DNA of 64,000 nt from an archaeon (GTDB taxonomy: Archaea > Nanobdellota > Nanobdellia > Woesearchaeales > GW2011-AR9). Below the pieces are notes generated by a model. The model worked only from the letters and a program-made list of their open reading frames with translations, was not told where the DNA came from and searched no databases. The stretch lies in the NCBI GenBank assembly GCA_018697095.1, contig JABHSG010000001.1:62001-126000 (forward strand), read 5' to 3'. Positions 45,199 to 53,126 of this stretch are shown piece after piece (positions within the stretch are counted from its first letter, which is position 1; each line of letters opens with the position of its first letter). The position numbers and the translations under genes were made by a program.

Positions 45199-45825
45199 CT
45201 ATTTCCGTCTAGTTGCCTTCTTAAAAGCTGCAAAAAATCTACTCTTACTAAGAACCCTTACAGACCTAGCTCCCATCCTGACATACTTTGCAAATTTCTG
45301 GCTACGAGCAGCTGCGCTCGCTGCCTTTCTAACTTCTAGGCCTTCATGTAGTATTGTCTGACCTACAATTGCAGTTTCACCAAATCGCAAAATTCTAAAA
45401 AATCTCACAAAAGTTCCAGCTGCACGAAACATGAAAATAAACGGAAATACTGCTAAAATATCAAGCCAGAAGTCTCTAAAAAATATTTTCCAATTTCTTA
45501 CATGATAAAATATGAAACATAAATCAATTACAAATATTGAGATAATAACTATATCGGCAACATGGATTACTTCTTCCCAAAAATGACTATGTAATTCAAA
45601 AAACAATTCTACAATGATTATTACTCCTAAAGCCAAAACTGCTGGAGGGATCAAACTAGCATTAATATGTTCAATTACTTCAAGCCACTTTGGAAGTGGG
45701 TGTAATTCATGCCTTGGCAGCACCTTTTTCACAGAAGATTTGTGTGATTTTTTTCTACTAACAACTTTATTAGCTGAGTTCTTTTTGATTAAACTTTTCT
45801 TACTAGAAACCTTTTTTCTAACCAT
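45199..45825 (-). CDS. Voltage-sensor-like four-helix membrane protein with Lys-rich N-terminus
   Basis: A 208-residue protein. The first 40 residues are Lys/Ser/Val-rich and basic. Four hydrophobic helices follow (about 53-75, 85-108, 115-135 and 140-160). The third, FFRDFWLDILAVFPFIFMF, resembles S3 of voltage-gated cation channels; the fourth has spaced arginines, RAAGTFVRFFRILRFGE, like S4. No pore helix or selectivity filter follows; instead there is a basic Ala/Arg-rich C-terminus. It may be an isolated voltage-sensor domain or a proton-channel-like protein. The assignment is by pattern only. Confidence 0.65.
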   Translation of the reverse strand: MVRKKVSSKKSLIKKNSANKVVSRKKSHKSSVKKVLPRHELHPLPKWLEVIEHINASLIPPAVLALGVIIIVELFFELHSHFWEEVIHVADIVIISIFVIDLCFIFYHVRNWKIFFRDFWLDILAVFPFIFMFRAAGTFVRFFRILRFGETAIVGQTILHEGLEVRKAASAAARSQKFAKYVRMGARSVRVLSKSRFFAAFKKATRRK

Positions 45826-45878
45826 CCTAAGTATAATACTACAAAAGACTTTAATATACTTTTCGAAAACAAGTAGCT

Positions 45879-47024
45879 ATGACAGATAAAACAACAAGCA
45901 AGAATATTAATCTAAATCAATCCAATCGCCCTTTCAGAATTATTACTCACTCTAAATGCACAGACGGACTTTTCTCAGCCTGGATTATGAAACGCTATTT
46001 TAACGAAATCCTAAACCTAAAAAAAGAAGAAAAACTTACAAAAAAACAAATAGAAGAAATACCTGTAATTGGAACACAAGCTTACGCTATTCAAAAAGAT
46101 GACGAATTAGAATTTACTCCCTACGATATTGTATTAGACCTTCCAAAACCAGATCAAAATATCTTTTTTTGGTGCGACCATCACTCTTCAAACAAACCTC
46201 AAAGTCATGAAGAGGTGAAATTAGCTAATCAAAAACATCACTTTGAAATTGCTGATAGTAACACTGGCCTTCTAATAAACTTAGCAATAAAACACTCAAA
46301 ACAAAACAAAACACCTTTCACAAAAAAGCAACTTGAAGAATTAGAGCAGTTCAAGGTTGCAAGCGACATTATGGATATGGCAAAATATAACAAAAAACAA
46401 ATCCAAAATTGCTATTATCTTAAAGAAAACCTTGAAAAATATAATCAAGAGAATGCATCTGCTCTTCTAAAATCACACATTCTTTCTTCATTTGTACATT
46501 CAAGAGATTATTACCTTACAACTGAATTTCTAAAATTCACAGCAAATAGTGCTGCAGATACAAATTCCATAACACCACTTAATGATCAAAATTTATGGGA
46601 TCTTAAACCACACATTTGGCACATAGCAAGGCTCAAAGGACACAAAGAATGGAGAAAACAACTTGATACTTTTGTAGAGTTCGATGAAGAAACAAAAATG
46701 GTAATCGTTGACAAACGTAAAATCAGAAAAGAGTTTGGCCTATTTGACAGATTCTATGTTTACCTCAAATTTCCAGAAGCAATTTACAATCTGAATCTTA
46801 AGATCACTTTTGATGGTAATGCAAGACTTGGCCTTGGAGCAAATATCTTTGAAAAAGATAAAAGAAAACTTGACGTTGGTGAAACTCTAAAAGAACTATC
46901 TAAACTCCATGGTGAAGGCAGTGGTGGCGGCCACGCAGCTGTTGGTGGCGCAACTGTTTTTGAAAACAATGCAGACTTAGCTATAGCATTCATTAAAGAG
47001 AAGATCAAAGAAGCTCATAAGTAA
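45879..47024 (+). CDS. DHH-family phosphoesterase-like protein
   Basis: A 381-residue protein of the DHH superfamily. Motif I is IITHSKCTDGLFSAW (residues 20-34). The namesake motif is FWCDHHSSNKP near residue 97. The C-terminal DHHA1-type domain ends with GEGSGGGHAAVGGATV, the substrate-binding GGGH element. Members hydrolyse small nucleotides (pAp, cyclic dinucleotide products, oligoribonucleotides) with Mn2+. The first motif has the DG but lacks one usual Asp. The central region is longer than in RecJ-like archaeal proteins. The substrate cannot be assigned. Confidence 0.82.
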   Translation: MTDKTTSKNINLNQSNRPFRIITHSKCTDGLFSAWIMKRYFNEILNLKKEEKLTKKQIEEIPVIGTQAYAIQKDDELEFTPYDIVLDLPKPDQNIFFWCDHHSSNKPQSHEEVKLANQKHHFEIADSNTGLLINLAIKHSKQNKTPFTKKQLEELEQFKVASDIMDMAKYNKKQIQNCYYLKENLEKYNQENASALLKSHILSSFVHSRDYYLTTEFLKFTANSAADTNSITPLNDQNLWDLKPHIWHIARLKGHKEWRKQLDTFVEFDEETKMVIVDKRKIRKEFGLFDRFYVYLKFPEAIYNLNLKITFDGNARLGLGANIFEKDKRKLDVGETLKELSKLHGEGSGGGHAAVGGATVFENNADLAIAFIKEKIKEAHK

Positions 47025-47062
47025 TCAAAAACAAACAAAAAAAGTAAACAATAAGATAAAAA

Positions 47063-48499
47063 TTAACTTTTTCTCTTACTACTTTTTTTCTTTTTAGGTT
47101 TACCCTTAACTACTTTTTTCTTGCTCTTAACAACTTTCTTCTTAGCAGCAGGTTTTTTAGAAATTTTTTTCTTAGCAGCCATTGCCTTCTTTTTAGCAAT
47201 CATTACTTTTTTCTTAGCAGCTTGAACCTTTTTACGTTCAGCCAATTTACGCTTGACCTCAGAAGCTCGAACCTTTTTCTTAGCAGCCATTTCTTTTTTA
47301 CGCGCAGCTACTTCTTTTGCTCGTAAACGCACTTTAGCTGCACGTTCACGTAAAACCAATTTCTTTTTAGCTACTCTTTCACGAGCCAGCTTTAATTTTT
47401 CTTTCTCACGAGTCTTACGAAGCTTCTCTTTTTCAACAAGCGCTTTTTTACGAGCACGCTCTTTTTCAATAACTGCTTTTTTCTTAAGTTTTTCAGCTTC
47501 TTTCGCAGCCTTTAATTTTTCAATATCAGCTTTTTTCTTTCCTGCAATTTTTTCTTTCGCAGCTTCTTTTTTGGCAAGTCTTTCTTCTTCTTTTTTCTGA
47601 GCTTCAGCTCTTTCACGAACAGCACTTTCTCTCGAAGATAAAACTTCAATTTCTTTTTGAAGTTCTCCTAAATCTTTTAGTAAATCACTTGCAATAAAAG
47701 AATAACCTTCATGTTTTTTTAATAGGACATCACCAATAAATCCATTAATATACGCAGCTGCAACAGCTGACTTAAACAAATCTTGAGTCTTTGCTAAAAA
47801 ACCAACACAAAGCCCAGCTAAACAATCACCAGTACCTGCTTTAGTCATCCCTTGATTTCCAGTTCGATTAAAAGCGATTTTATTACGTGAAATAATAATG
47901 TCAGTAGCTCCTTTAATTAAAATCACATTATTGTTATGCAAAAAATATCGTAAATTACCTTGCAAAATCTCAGCTTGCTCTTTGATATTTGCCGCTCTAA
48001 GTTTTTGTATAAGAAATTCTTTACCTGAGTTAATTAACATTAATTCAAGCTCCGCCCAATGTGGAGTCAGAAGTGAATTTGTAAAATCTTTAAATGAAAG
48101 TGTCTTTAATGCATCAGCATCAACTACTTTAAGACGCATTGATTTACGAACAAACATCTGGTTAAACACATCGCTGTCACGTGTAGATCCATTTCCAAGT
48201 AAAACTGCATCATATCTGTCAGCAAGTTTCACAGCATCTTTTGCATTTTTGATATTTAATGTTTCTCCAGGAAGTTTGTGAGTCACCAAGTCTAAACTGA
48301 TCATATTAATTGTCCATGCAACCTTTTCTGGAGCTGCAACAGCTGCTAAATCGCACCCTGCCCTTAAAGCAGCTAATGCTGCAATAGCTGGCGCTGTAAC
48401 GTAATCTTCACTACCACCAACAACAAGTGCATAACCGTTTTCCCCTTTATGAGAAGTTTTTTTTCTATCCATTAACTTGTGGATTTGGCCTAAATTCAT
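47063..48499 (-). CDS. nnrD: ADP-dependent NAD(P)H-hydrate dehydratase with long basic tail
   Basis: A 478-residue protein. Residues 1-280 form the NnrD/YjeF-C ribokinase-like domain: GYALVVGGSEDYVTAPAIAA, AVLLGNGSTRDSD, VVDADALKTL, LTPHWAELELM, VILIKGATD and the catalytic NQGMTKAGTGDCLAGL. It repairs hydrated NAD(P)H using ADP or ATP. From about 290 to the end there are some 190 residues of Lys/Ala/Arg/Glu repeats with almost no hydrophobic core beyond Val/Leu spacing (KKEMAAKKKVRASEVKRKLA), ending SSKRKS. This tail is not part of the family and looks like a long single helix or histone-H1-like tail. The YjeF-N epimerase domain is absent. Confidence 0.88.
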   Translation of the reverse strand: MNLGQIHKLMDRKKTSHKGENGYALVVGGSEDYVTAPAIAALAALRAGCDLAAVAAPEKVAWTINMISLDLVTHKLPGETLNIKNAKDAVKLADRYDAVLLGNGSTRDSDVFNQMFVRKSMRLKVVDADALKTLSFKDFTNSLLTPHWAELELMLINSGKEFLIQKLRAANIKEQAEILQGNLRYFLHNNNVILIKGATDIIISRNKIAFNRTGNQGMTKAGTGDCLAGLCVGFLAKTQDLFKSAVAAAYINGFIGDVLLKKHEGYSFIASDLLKDLGELQKEIEVLSSRESAVRERAEAQKKEEERLAKKEAAKEKIAGKKKADIEKLKAAKEAEKLKKKAVIEKERARKKALVEKEKLRKTREKEKLKLARERVAKKKLVLRERAAKVRLRAKEVAARKKEMAAKKKVRASEVKRKLAERKKVQAAKKKVMIAKKKAMAAKKKISKKPAAKKKVVKSKKKVVKGKPKKKKSSKRKS

Positions 48500-48717
48500 G
48501 GGGAAATACGTCCCTTAAGCTCCTATTAAATAGCGTTGATTAAATATTAAAAAAACACCACCTGGCTTAAGTATATAATTTAGAATTCATTTTTGCCTTT
48601 ATATAAGTTTGGATTTCCAGCACAAACAAATGCCAAAAAACTGTTCTCTTTTATAAATCAAGAAAAAATCATGGGACTAAGTGGGCGCAGCAAACGCATG
48701 TCGCATTTCTTTTGGTC

Positions 48718-48738
48718 CTATCTTTTCGTAAAAGATAG
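48718..48738. terminator. Perfect hairpin just beyond the 3' end of tRNA-Ile
   Basis: CTATCTTTT (48718-48726) and AAAAGATAG (48730-48738) form a 9-bp stem with a 3-base loop, two bases from the tRNA 3' end. It could terminate or help process the tRNA transcript, or end a transcript from the plus strand. Confidence 0.4.
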
Positions 48739-48740
48739 AG

Positions 48741-48861
48741 TGGGCCCGGGGGGATTTGAACCCCCAACCACACGGAGTCTTTAGTATACAGCAGTAAATT
48801 ATTCATTTTCTACTATATTGGCATATAAGCCGAGCGCTCCACCAGATTAAGCTACAGGCCC
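48741..48861 (-). tRNA. tRNA-Ile (TAT) with intron
   Basis: Acceptor GGGCCTG (48861-48855) pairs with CGGGCCC, with discriminator A at 48741; the T arm is GGGGG-TTCAAAT-CCCCC. The body (GTAGCTTAATCTGG, GCGCTCGGCT before the anticodon) matches archaeal tRNA-Ile. The anticodon loop is CT-TAT-A, then a 47-nt intron (48777-48823) after position 37, then T38. Splice-site bulges TA^T and AC^T and a 9-bp intron helix fit a bulge-helix-bulge, with one weak pair in the central helix. No CCA is encoded. Confidence 0.85.
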
Positions 48862-48945
48862 ACAAATAGCTTTAGTTAAGCGAATTCAGAACTAATCTGT
48901 TATTAAAACTTTACTTAAAAAAACACTTAGTCAATGACTAGAACC

Positions 48946-49386
48946 TTAATTATTGCCTAACTGATATTTTTCAGGCCAAATTAGTGGAAAAATGATCATT
49001 GCAAGCCCAATTGCTATCATAAATGCAGCCATTCCAACAAAAGCCCAAAGATCTCCTCCAGAAGACTTCTGAACAATTGGCAAAATGATTAATCCAATAC
49101 CACAAAGTAAGACAAAAATTCCTACCCAAAGGTAAATTGTCCCATGAGATACAATTAGATCTAAAATCCAAAACGCAATTGCAAACCCAACAAAAAAAAC
49201 TCCGATAAAAAATAATATCATCAACAATGATAAAAGAGGAGCATTTCCAAAAGATACGCAAAAATCACCTAAACAAATTCTTTCTTGAGGCATAAATAAT
49301 AATGAAGATATAACTAATATTATTGCACCAACAAATATTGCTAAAAATGCATGATAATGCTCGACAATATAATCTTTAATAGTCAT
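48946..49386 (-). CDS. Four-helix membrane protein, 146 residues
   Basis: Hydrophobic segments lie at about residues 11-32 (FLAIFVGAIILVISSLLFM), 46-70, 76-98 and 108-130, with short loops and two Cys in the first external loop (ERICLGDFCVSFG). The family is not recognised. I chose ATG 49386 because a TTATTAAAG-type box lies about 27 nt upstream; an upstream ATG at 49404 would overlap that promoter. It lies between the two intron-containing tRNA genes on the same strand. Confidence 0.65.
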   Translation of the reverse strand: MTIKDYIVEHYHAFLAIFVGAIILVISSLLFMPQERICLGDFCVSFGNAPLLSLLMILFFIGVFFVGFAIAFWILDLIVSHGTIYLWVGIFVLLCGIGLIILPIVQKSSGGDLWAFVGMAAFMIAIGLAMIIFPLIWPEKYQLGNN

Positions 49387-49472
49387 TAAAAAAATATAAA
49401 ACACTTATTCTTTAATAAATTATTGAAAATAAAATAGAATCTAAAAAATAAATCTCAAGAAATAAAAAAGAG

Positions 49473-49577
49473 TGCGAAGGCCGGGATTTGAACCCGGGTC
49501 ACAGCCTCCTTGCGTACCAAAAAAACTTGTTTCCTGGTAATGGCAAGGCCGTATACTAACCACTGTACTACCTCCGC
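49473..49577 (-). tRNA. tRNA-Gly (GCC) with intron
   Basis: Acceptor GCGGAGG (49577-49571) pairs with CCTTCGC, discriminator A at 49473. The D arm is GTAC-AGTGGTTA-GTAT, anticodon stem CGGCC/GGCTG, loop TT-GCC-A, T arm CCGGG-TTCAAAT-CCCGG. A 33-nt intron (49508-49540) follows position 37. The bulge-helix-bulge is clear: TTGC pairs with GCAA, with bulges CA^T and GG^A. A T-rich run follows the 3' end. No CCA is encoded. Confidence 0.92.
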
Positions 49578-49638
49578 AAAAGGTAACATATACATTTAAT
49601 CTGTCTAGAATCCATTTAAATAGCTTTTGGTAGAAAGT

Positions 49639-50199
49639 TCAAGGAATCTTTCTTAAGCTCTTAAGCAAATAATTGTTCTTAGAAGGGTCTTCTTCTTCTA
49701 AGTCATCATAATCATCCAAACTGTCTTCTTCAATTGCAGCATCTCCTACTTCAGAGAGTTCTTTATCCATGATAGGAGCAGCGCTTCCATCAAGTTGTGC
49801 TTTTAACTGCATCATCACATTTTCCATATCAAACTCTTCAAGTTCTTCTCCTTCCCAATCCAAATCGATTCCATCATTTTCGAATCTTGGAACTACCTGT
49901 AAGCTAAAATAAGGAACTTCTTGCCCCGCACTAACGCCATTTTCAATAAGTAAGTTAGTCCCATGACATTGAAGTGATTCAAACACGCCTGAACTTACAA
50001 CTTTTATTACAATAGCTAATTTTGCTAAAACAGAATTTGGAACCATTTCAAAAATAGTATACTTTTCTTTTGGAATAATTGTAACTTGTCCTGGCGCAAG
50101 AGCTTCTTCAGTAATAAAAGCCAAAAACAAATCATCTTCATAGACGATTTGAGCTTCCTCTTTGCCCTCCACTATTAAACTAAAATTATCTTTTGCCAT
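49639..50199 (-). CDS. HIT-fold protein without catalytic histidines (second of tandem pair)
   Basis: A 186-residue protein with HIT-family order: YEDDLFLAFITEEALAPGQV (residues 20-39), IIPKEKY, GTNLLIENGVSAGQ (80-93), then VPYFSLQVVPR (95-105). The family signature HxHxH is replaced by Tyr97, Ser99 and Gln101, so the nucleotidyl-His intermediate cannot form. The nucleotide-binding surroundings are kept, so ligand binding is possible. A moderately acidic tail follows (EEDSLDDYDDLEEEDP). It lies 32 nt after its paralogue at 50232-51044 on the same strand and is probably co-transcribed. Confidence 0.8.
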   Translation of the reverse strand: MAKDNFSLIVEGKEEAQIVYEDDLFLAFITEEALAPGQVTIIPKEKYTIFEMVPNSVLAKLAIVIKVVSSGVFESLQCHGTNLLIENGVSAGQEVPYFSLQVVPRFENDGIDLDWEGEELEEFDMENVMMQLKAQLDGSAAPIMDKELSEVGDAAIEEDSLDDYDDLEEEDPSKNNYLLKSLRKIP

Positions 50200-50231
50200 A
50201 TTCTTTTTCTTTTATCTAATTCTTAATTGTC

Positions 50232-51044
50232 TCAAAATAAATTTGCAATATCATCCAAGTCAATACTTTTTTGCGGCCTTGAACTCTCCACTTCTTCTGC
50301 TTCCTCTAGGTCCTCAGAATCATCTTCCTCAGTATCATCTTCCCCATCTTCAGAGTCAGTATTTTCTTCGGTTTCTTCATCACTATCATCTTCTTCAGAA
50401 TCATCATCGTCCTCAGAATTTTCTGATTCATCACTATCTTCAAACTCAACTACTTCTTCTGCACCTTCTGGTGCCAGAAATCCATCAGATTTCTCTGCAG
50501 CTTCTTCATCTTCACTAGCTCCAGGATCTTCTTTACCAGTCAAAACACTTATTTTAGCTGCAATTAATCCACGCAGAGCACGCCTCTTCTCTAAATCAAC
50601 TAACTGTTTAGGATATTCAAAAACTAAGTCACCATCGCGTCTTGGAATTACATGTATCATAAAATCTTGAACACGTTGTCCTGCTGCTGCTCCATTAGCA
50701 ACTAAAATTGTACTCCCAGTAGCTCGTGCACCCTTAAGTGCCGCCAAACTAAGCCTTTTTGAAACAGCTAGTAACTGCCCTAAGTCATCATCAGGTACTT
50801 GTGGCATAATTGCATAGTACTCTTTAGACAAAACTAGCATATGCCCTTTAGAAGCAGGTTTGATATCAAGTATCGCCATGCATTTATCGTCATCATAAAC
50901 TTTTTTAGAAGGAATTTTTCCAGCAACAATTTGTCTGAAAATAGATTGCTGTGATTGAAGAGCAGCAATTTCTTCAGGGCTCATGGTTTTGAGCTTCTCT
51001 TCCACTTGTGCCCTTTGTTCAGGCGTTAAAGAACTAAGATCCAT
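50232..51044 (-). CDS. HIT-fold protein with degenerate active site and long acidic tail
   Basis: A 270-residue protein. Residues 1-34 form a helical N-terminus (LSSLTPEQRAQVEEKLKTMS). The HIT domain runs about 35-145: FRQIVAGKIPSKKVYDDDKC, KPASKGHMLVLSKEYY, STILVANGAAAGQRVQDFMI, then HVIPRRDGDLVFEYP. At the signature, Asp127 and Met129 replace the first two His and only His131 remains, so the nucleophile is lost. Residues 180-260 are almost all Asp, Glu and Ser. The overall match to HIT hydrolases is strong. It may be a nucleotide sensor or a scaffold whose acidic tail mimics nucleic acid. Confidence 0.82.
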   Translation of the reverse strand: MDLSSLTPEQRAQVEEKLKTMSPEEIAALQSQQSIFRQIVAGKIPSKKVYDDDKCMAILDIKPASKGHMLVLSKEYYAIMPQVPDDDLGQLLAVSKRLSLAALKGARATGSTILVANGAAAGQRVQDFMIHVIPRRDGDLVFEYPKQLVDLEKRRALRGLIAAKISVLTGKEDPGASEDEEAAEKSDGFLAPEGAEEVVEFEDSDESENSEDDDDSEEDDSDEETEENTDSEDGEDDTEEDDSEDLEEAEEVESSRPQKSIDLDDIANLF

Positions 51045-51120
51045 CCAAACAAAACTAGAAACTAGAAGCTCTTAAACCTTTTGATACTAAAGGGGCATGG
51101 CTCATTTGTTCAAGATAATT

Positions 51121-51906
51121 TTATTCTTTTTTAGAACGAACTACTACAATGAATGTTTGACCAAGTCTAGTCATAGGCCAGTACCCAGCCACACTCTTAT
51201 TCAATTTCTTACTTATCCAAGAGAATAGTCTATTATCAAAAAAACCATTAACCTTCTTCAAAAAAGAGCTCCCATAACTTGGAAACTCCATAGTATACTT
51301 ATATCCAGAAACACCATGAACTTTGAACCCTGATTTTCTAATCATCTTAAGCCAAAAATATGGGAATTGTTTTGTTAGATGACGATCATATGGGTTAGCT
51401 GGAAAAATTCCCAAACAATCAAAATGATACCAGTTAGGAACAGAGATAACAGCACGTTTCGAAATCCTATGAATCTCATTAAGTGCGTTTTGAGGATTAG
51501 GTACATGTTCAATTACGTCTGCTGCCACAACCCAATCAAATTGTTTATCAGTGATCTCATTCATATTTTCAACATCACCTAAAAAATCAGGTTTAAATGT
51601 AGACGATATATCAAAACTATAATACTTAGCTCCTTTAGCTTCAATAAAAGGCTTAAGCATTTTTGTAGTACATCCAATATCTAAAACCTTCTGACCAGGT
51701 TGTAAATCCATAAGTGAAATAAACATTTTAAATTTATTAATCCAAGCAGCTTTAGGTTTTTCATAGTTAGCTGCATATTTTTCACTAGAATAATAATTTT
51801 TCAAATGGCTTTTATCACCAGTTGCGTGAAACTGTTTCAGATCGTTATGTTTTCTAGTATCAAAAAACTTATCTGCCAAAATTTTATAGATTGATTGAAT
51901 TCCCAT
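51121..51906 (-). CDS. SAM-dependent methyltransferase of the glycan cluster
   Basis: A 261-residue protein with methyltransferase motif I VLDIGCTTKML (about residue 74), post-I FDISSTFKPD, and the type-11 pattern DWVVAADVIEHVPNPQNALNEI, then ISVPNW. Its ATG overlaps the stop of the GT4 gene by one base (TAATG), so it is the last gene of the operon running from 56421. It may methylate a sugar or lipid of the glycan; the substrate is inferred from position. A basic C-terminus is present. Confidence 0.82.
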   Translation of the reverse strand: MGIQSIYKILADKFFDTRKHNDLKQFHATGDKSHLKNYYSSEKYAANYEKPKAAWINKFKMFISLMDLQPGQKVLDIGCTTKMLKPFIEAKGAKYYSFDISSTFKPDFLGDVENMNEITDKQFDWVVAADVIEHVPNPQNALNEIHRISKRAVISVPNWYHFDCLGIFPANPYDRHLTKQFPYFWLKMIRKSGFKVHGVSGYKYTMEFPSYGSSFLKKVNGFFDNRLFSWISKKLNKSVAGYWPMTRLGQTFIVVVRSKKE

Positions 51907-53126
51907 TAGTTACGCTTTTTTTCTTCGCTTATTATATTAAGATATCCTTTAGATATAGCATTCCATGAATACTTCAACATAACTGTTTCAAAAGCATTTT
52001 TGGACAACTTATTTCTAAAATAAGAACCACTTTCTTCCAAAGAACTTTCTCCACTTCCTTTCTCGCCAATGTCTAGGTCAAAAATTTGCATTATGCCTTG
52101 CGCAAAACTTTTAGCAGTTCTATCCACAAGTAAAGCAGTTTTACCATTTTCTAAAATATCAACTGGACCCCCAACATCATTTTCTTTAGAACAAATAATT
52201 GGCAATTTCATTTTCATAGCTTCAAGTACAACTAAACCAAATGCCTCTTTGTGTGTTGGAAACACAAAAGTATCACAAGCTTTCATGTAAGATAAAACTT
52301 TCAAACTATCCATATTTCCATGAAAAAAAACTTTTAATTCTATTCTCAAATCACTTGCTAACTGCTTTAAAGATAAATATTCAGGACCTTCACCAATAAT
52401 ATGAATCTTCAAATCAAATTTGGAATTAAACTTTTGATCATTCAATACCAGCCGGGCACTCTCAAGCAAAATGTCTGCACCTTTACGTTTGATCAGTCTT
52501 CCTACAAAAAGTAAATGTACGACCCGCCTTCCAGAATAATCCTTGCTCCGCAAAAAAACTCGAGGCAAATCCACACCATCATTCAACAATCCTTTCTCCA
52601 AGTCAACTCCATTTGCTAGTAGTTTAGCTTTAACTCCACTATATTCCTCAATCAACCTACCATGATAATTACAAAGCGCAAAAACAACGTCATTTTTTCT
52701 AATTGCAAATCTACTTAGTGGACGAAGTATCCTACTCCCAACTAGTTCTTTGTTGATATCCTTTCCATGCCCTTGGGTAACACTAAGTGTCTTACTAAAG
52801 ATAGAACTATAAATCCCACTCACAATTCCAAGCGGCAAAAAAGATTGAGAATGCACTAAGTCTGCTTTCAAAAAAAGTAATTTCCAAAAAACCATAATCG
52901 AAAAGAACACATAACTAATATACGCACTAAAAGAAAACAAATGAGGTAAACGGTGAACCTTAACTCCAGATTCTCTGACTTCAAATTTATCACTCTTAGT
53001 CAAATTACGAGTAATCACAACCACCTCATGACCAAGAACCGCCAACTCATCAGCAAACTCTTTTGTTACATGAGAAATTCCACCAACATAAGGGACATAC
53101 TCTGGAGTCAAAAAAACAATTTTCAT
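51906..53126 (-). CDS. Glycosyltransferase family 4
   Basis: A 406-residue GT-B enzyme. The N-terminal domain has FLTPEYVPYVGGISHVTKEF (residues 4-23), the Gly-rich loop that binds the acceptor side. The C-terminal domain has LLFVGRLIKRKGADILLES, HIIGEGPE and the donor-binding helix HKEAFGLVVLEAMKMKLPII. It transfers a sugar from a nucleotide sugar to a lipid-linked glycan at the inner membrane face. It overlaps both neighbours by 1-4 nt, as in an operon. The sugar is unknown. Confidence 0.92.
   Translation of the reverse strand: MKIVFLTPEYVPYVGGISHVTKEFADELAVLGHEVVVITRNLTKSDKFEVRESGVKVHRLPHLFSFSAYISYVFFSIMVFWKLLFLKADLVHSQSFLPLGIVSGIYSSIFSKTLSVTQGHGKDINKELVGSRILRPLSRFAIRKNDVVFALCNYHGRLIEEYSGVKAKLLANGVDLEKGLLNDGVDLPRVFLRSKDYSGRRVVHLLFVGRLIKRKGADILLESARLVLNDQKFNSKFDLKIHIIGEGPEYLSLKQLASDLRIELKVFFHGNMDSLKVLSYMKACDTFVFPTHKEAFGLVVLEAMKMKLPIICSKENDVGGPVDILENGKTALLVDRTAKSFAQGIMQIFDLDIGEKGSGESSLEESGSYFRNKLSKNAFETVMLKYSWNAISKGYLNIISEEKKRN

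Noticed and set aside
47253-48281. Phe/Ala/Ser-rich plus-strand ORFs
   Set aside because: They mirror the Lys-rich tail and body of nnrD on the other strand.
48593-48784. Plus-strand ORF ending in a GPGGFEPP-type peptide
   Set aside because: The end is read through the complement of the tRNA-Ile gene, a well-known source of false proteins.
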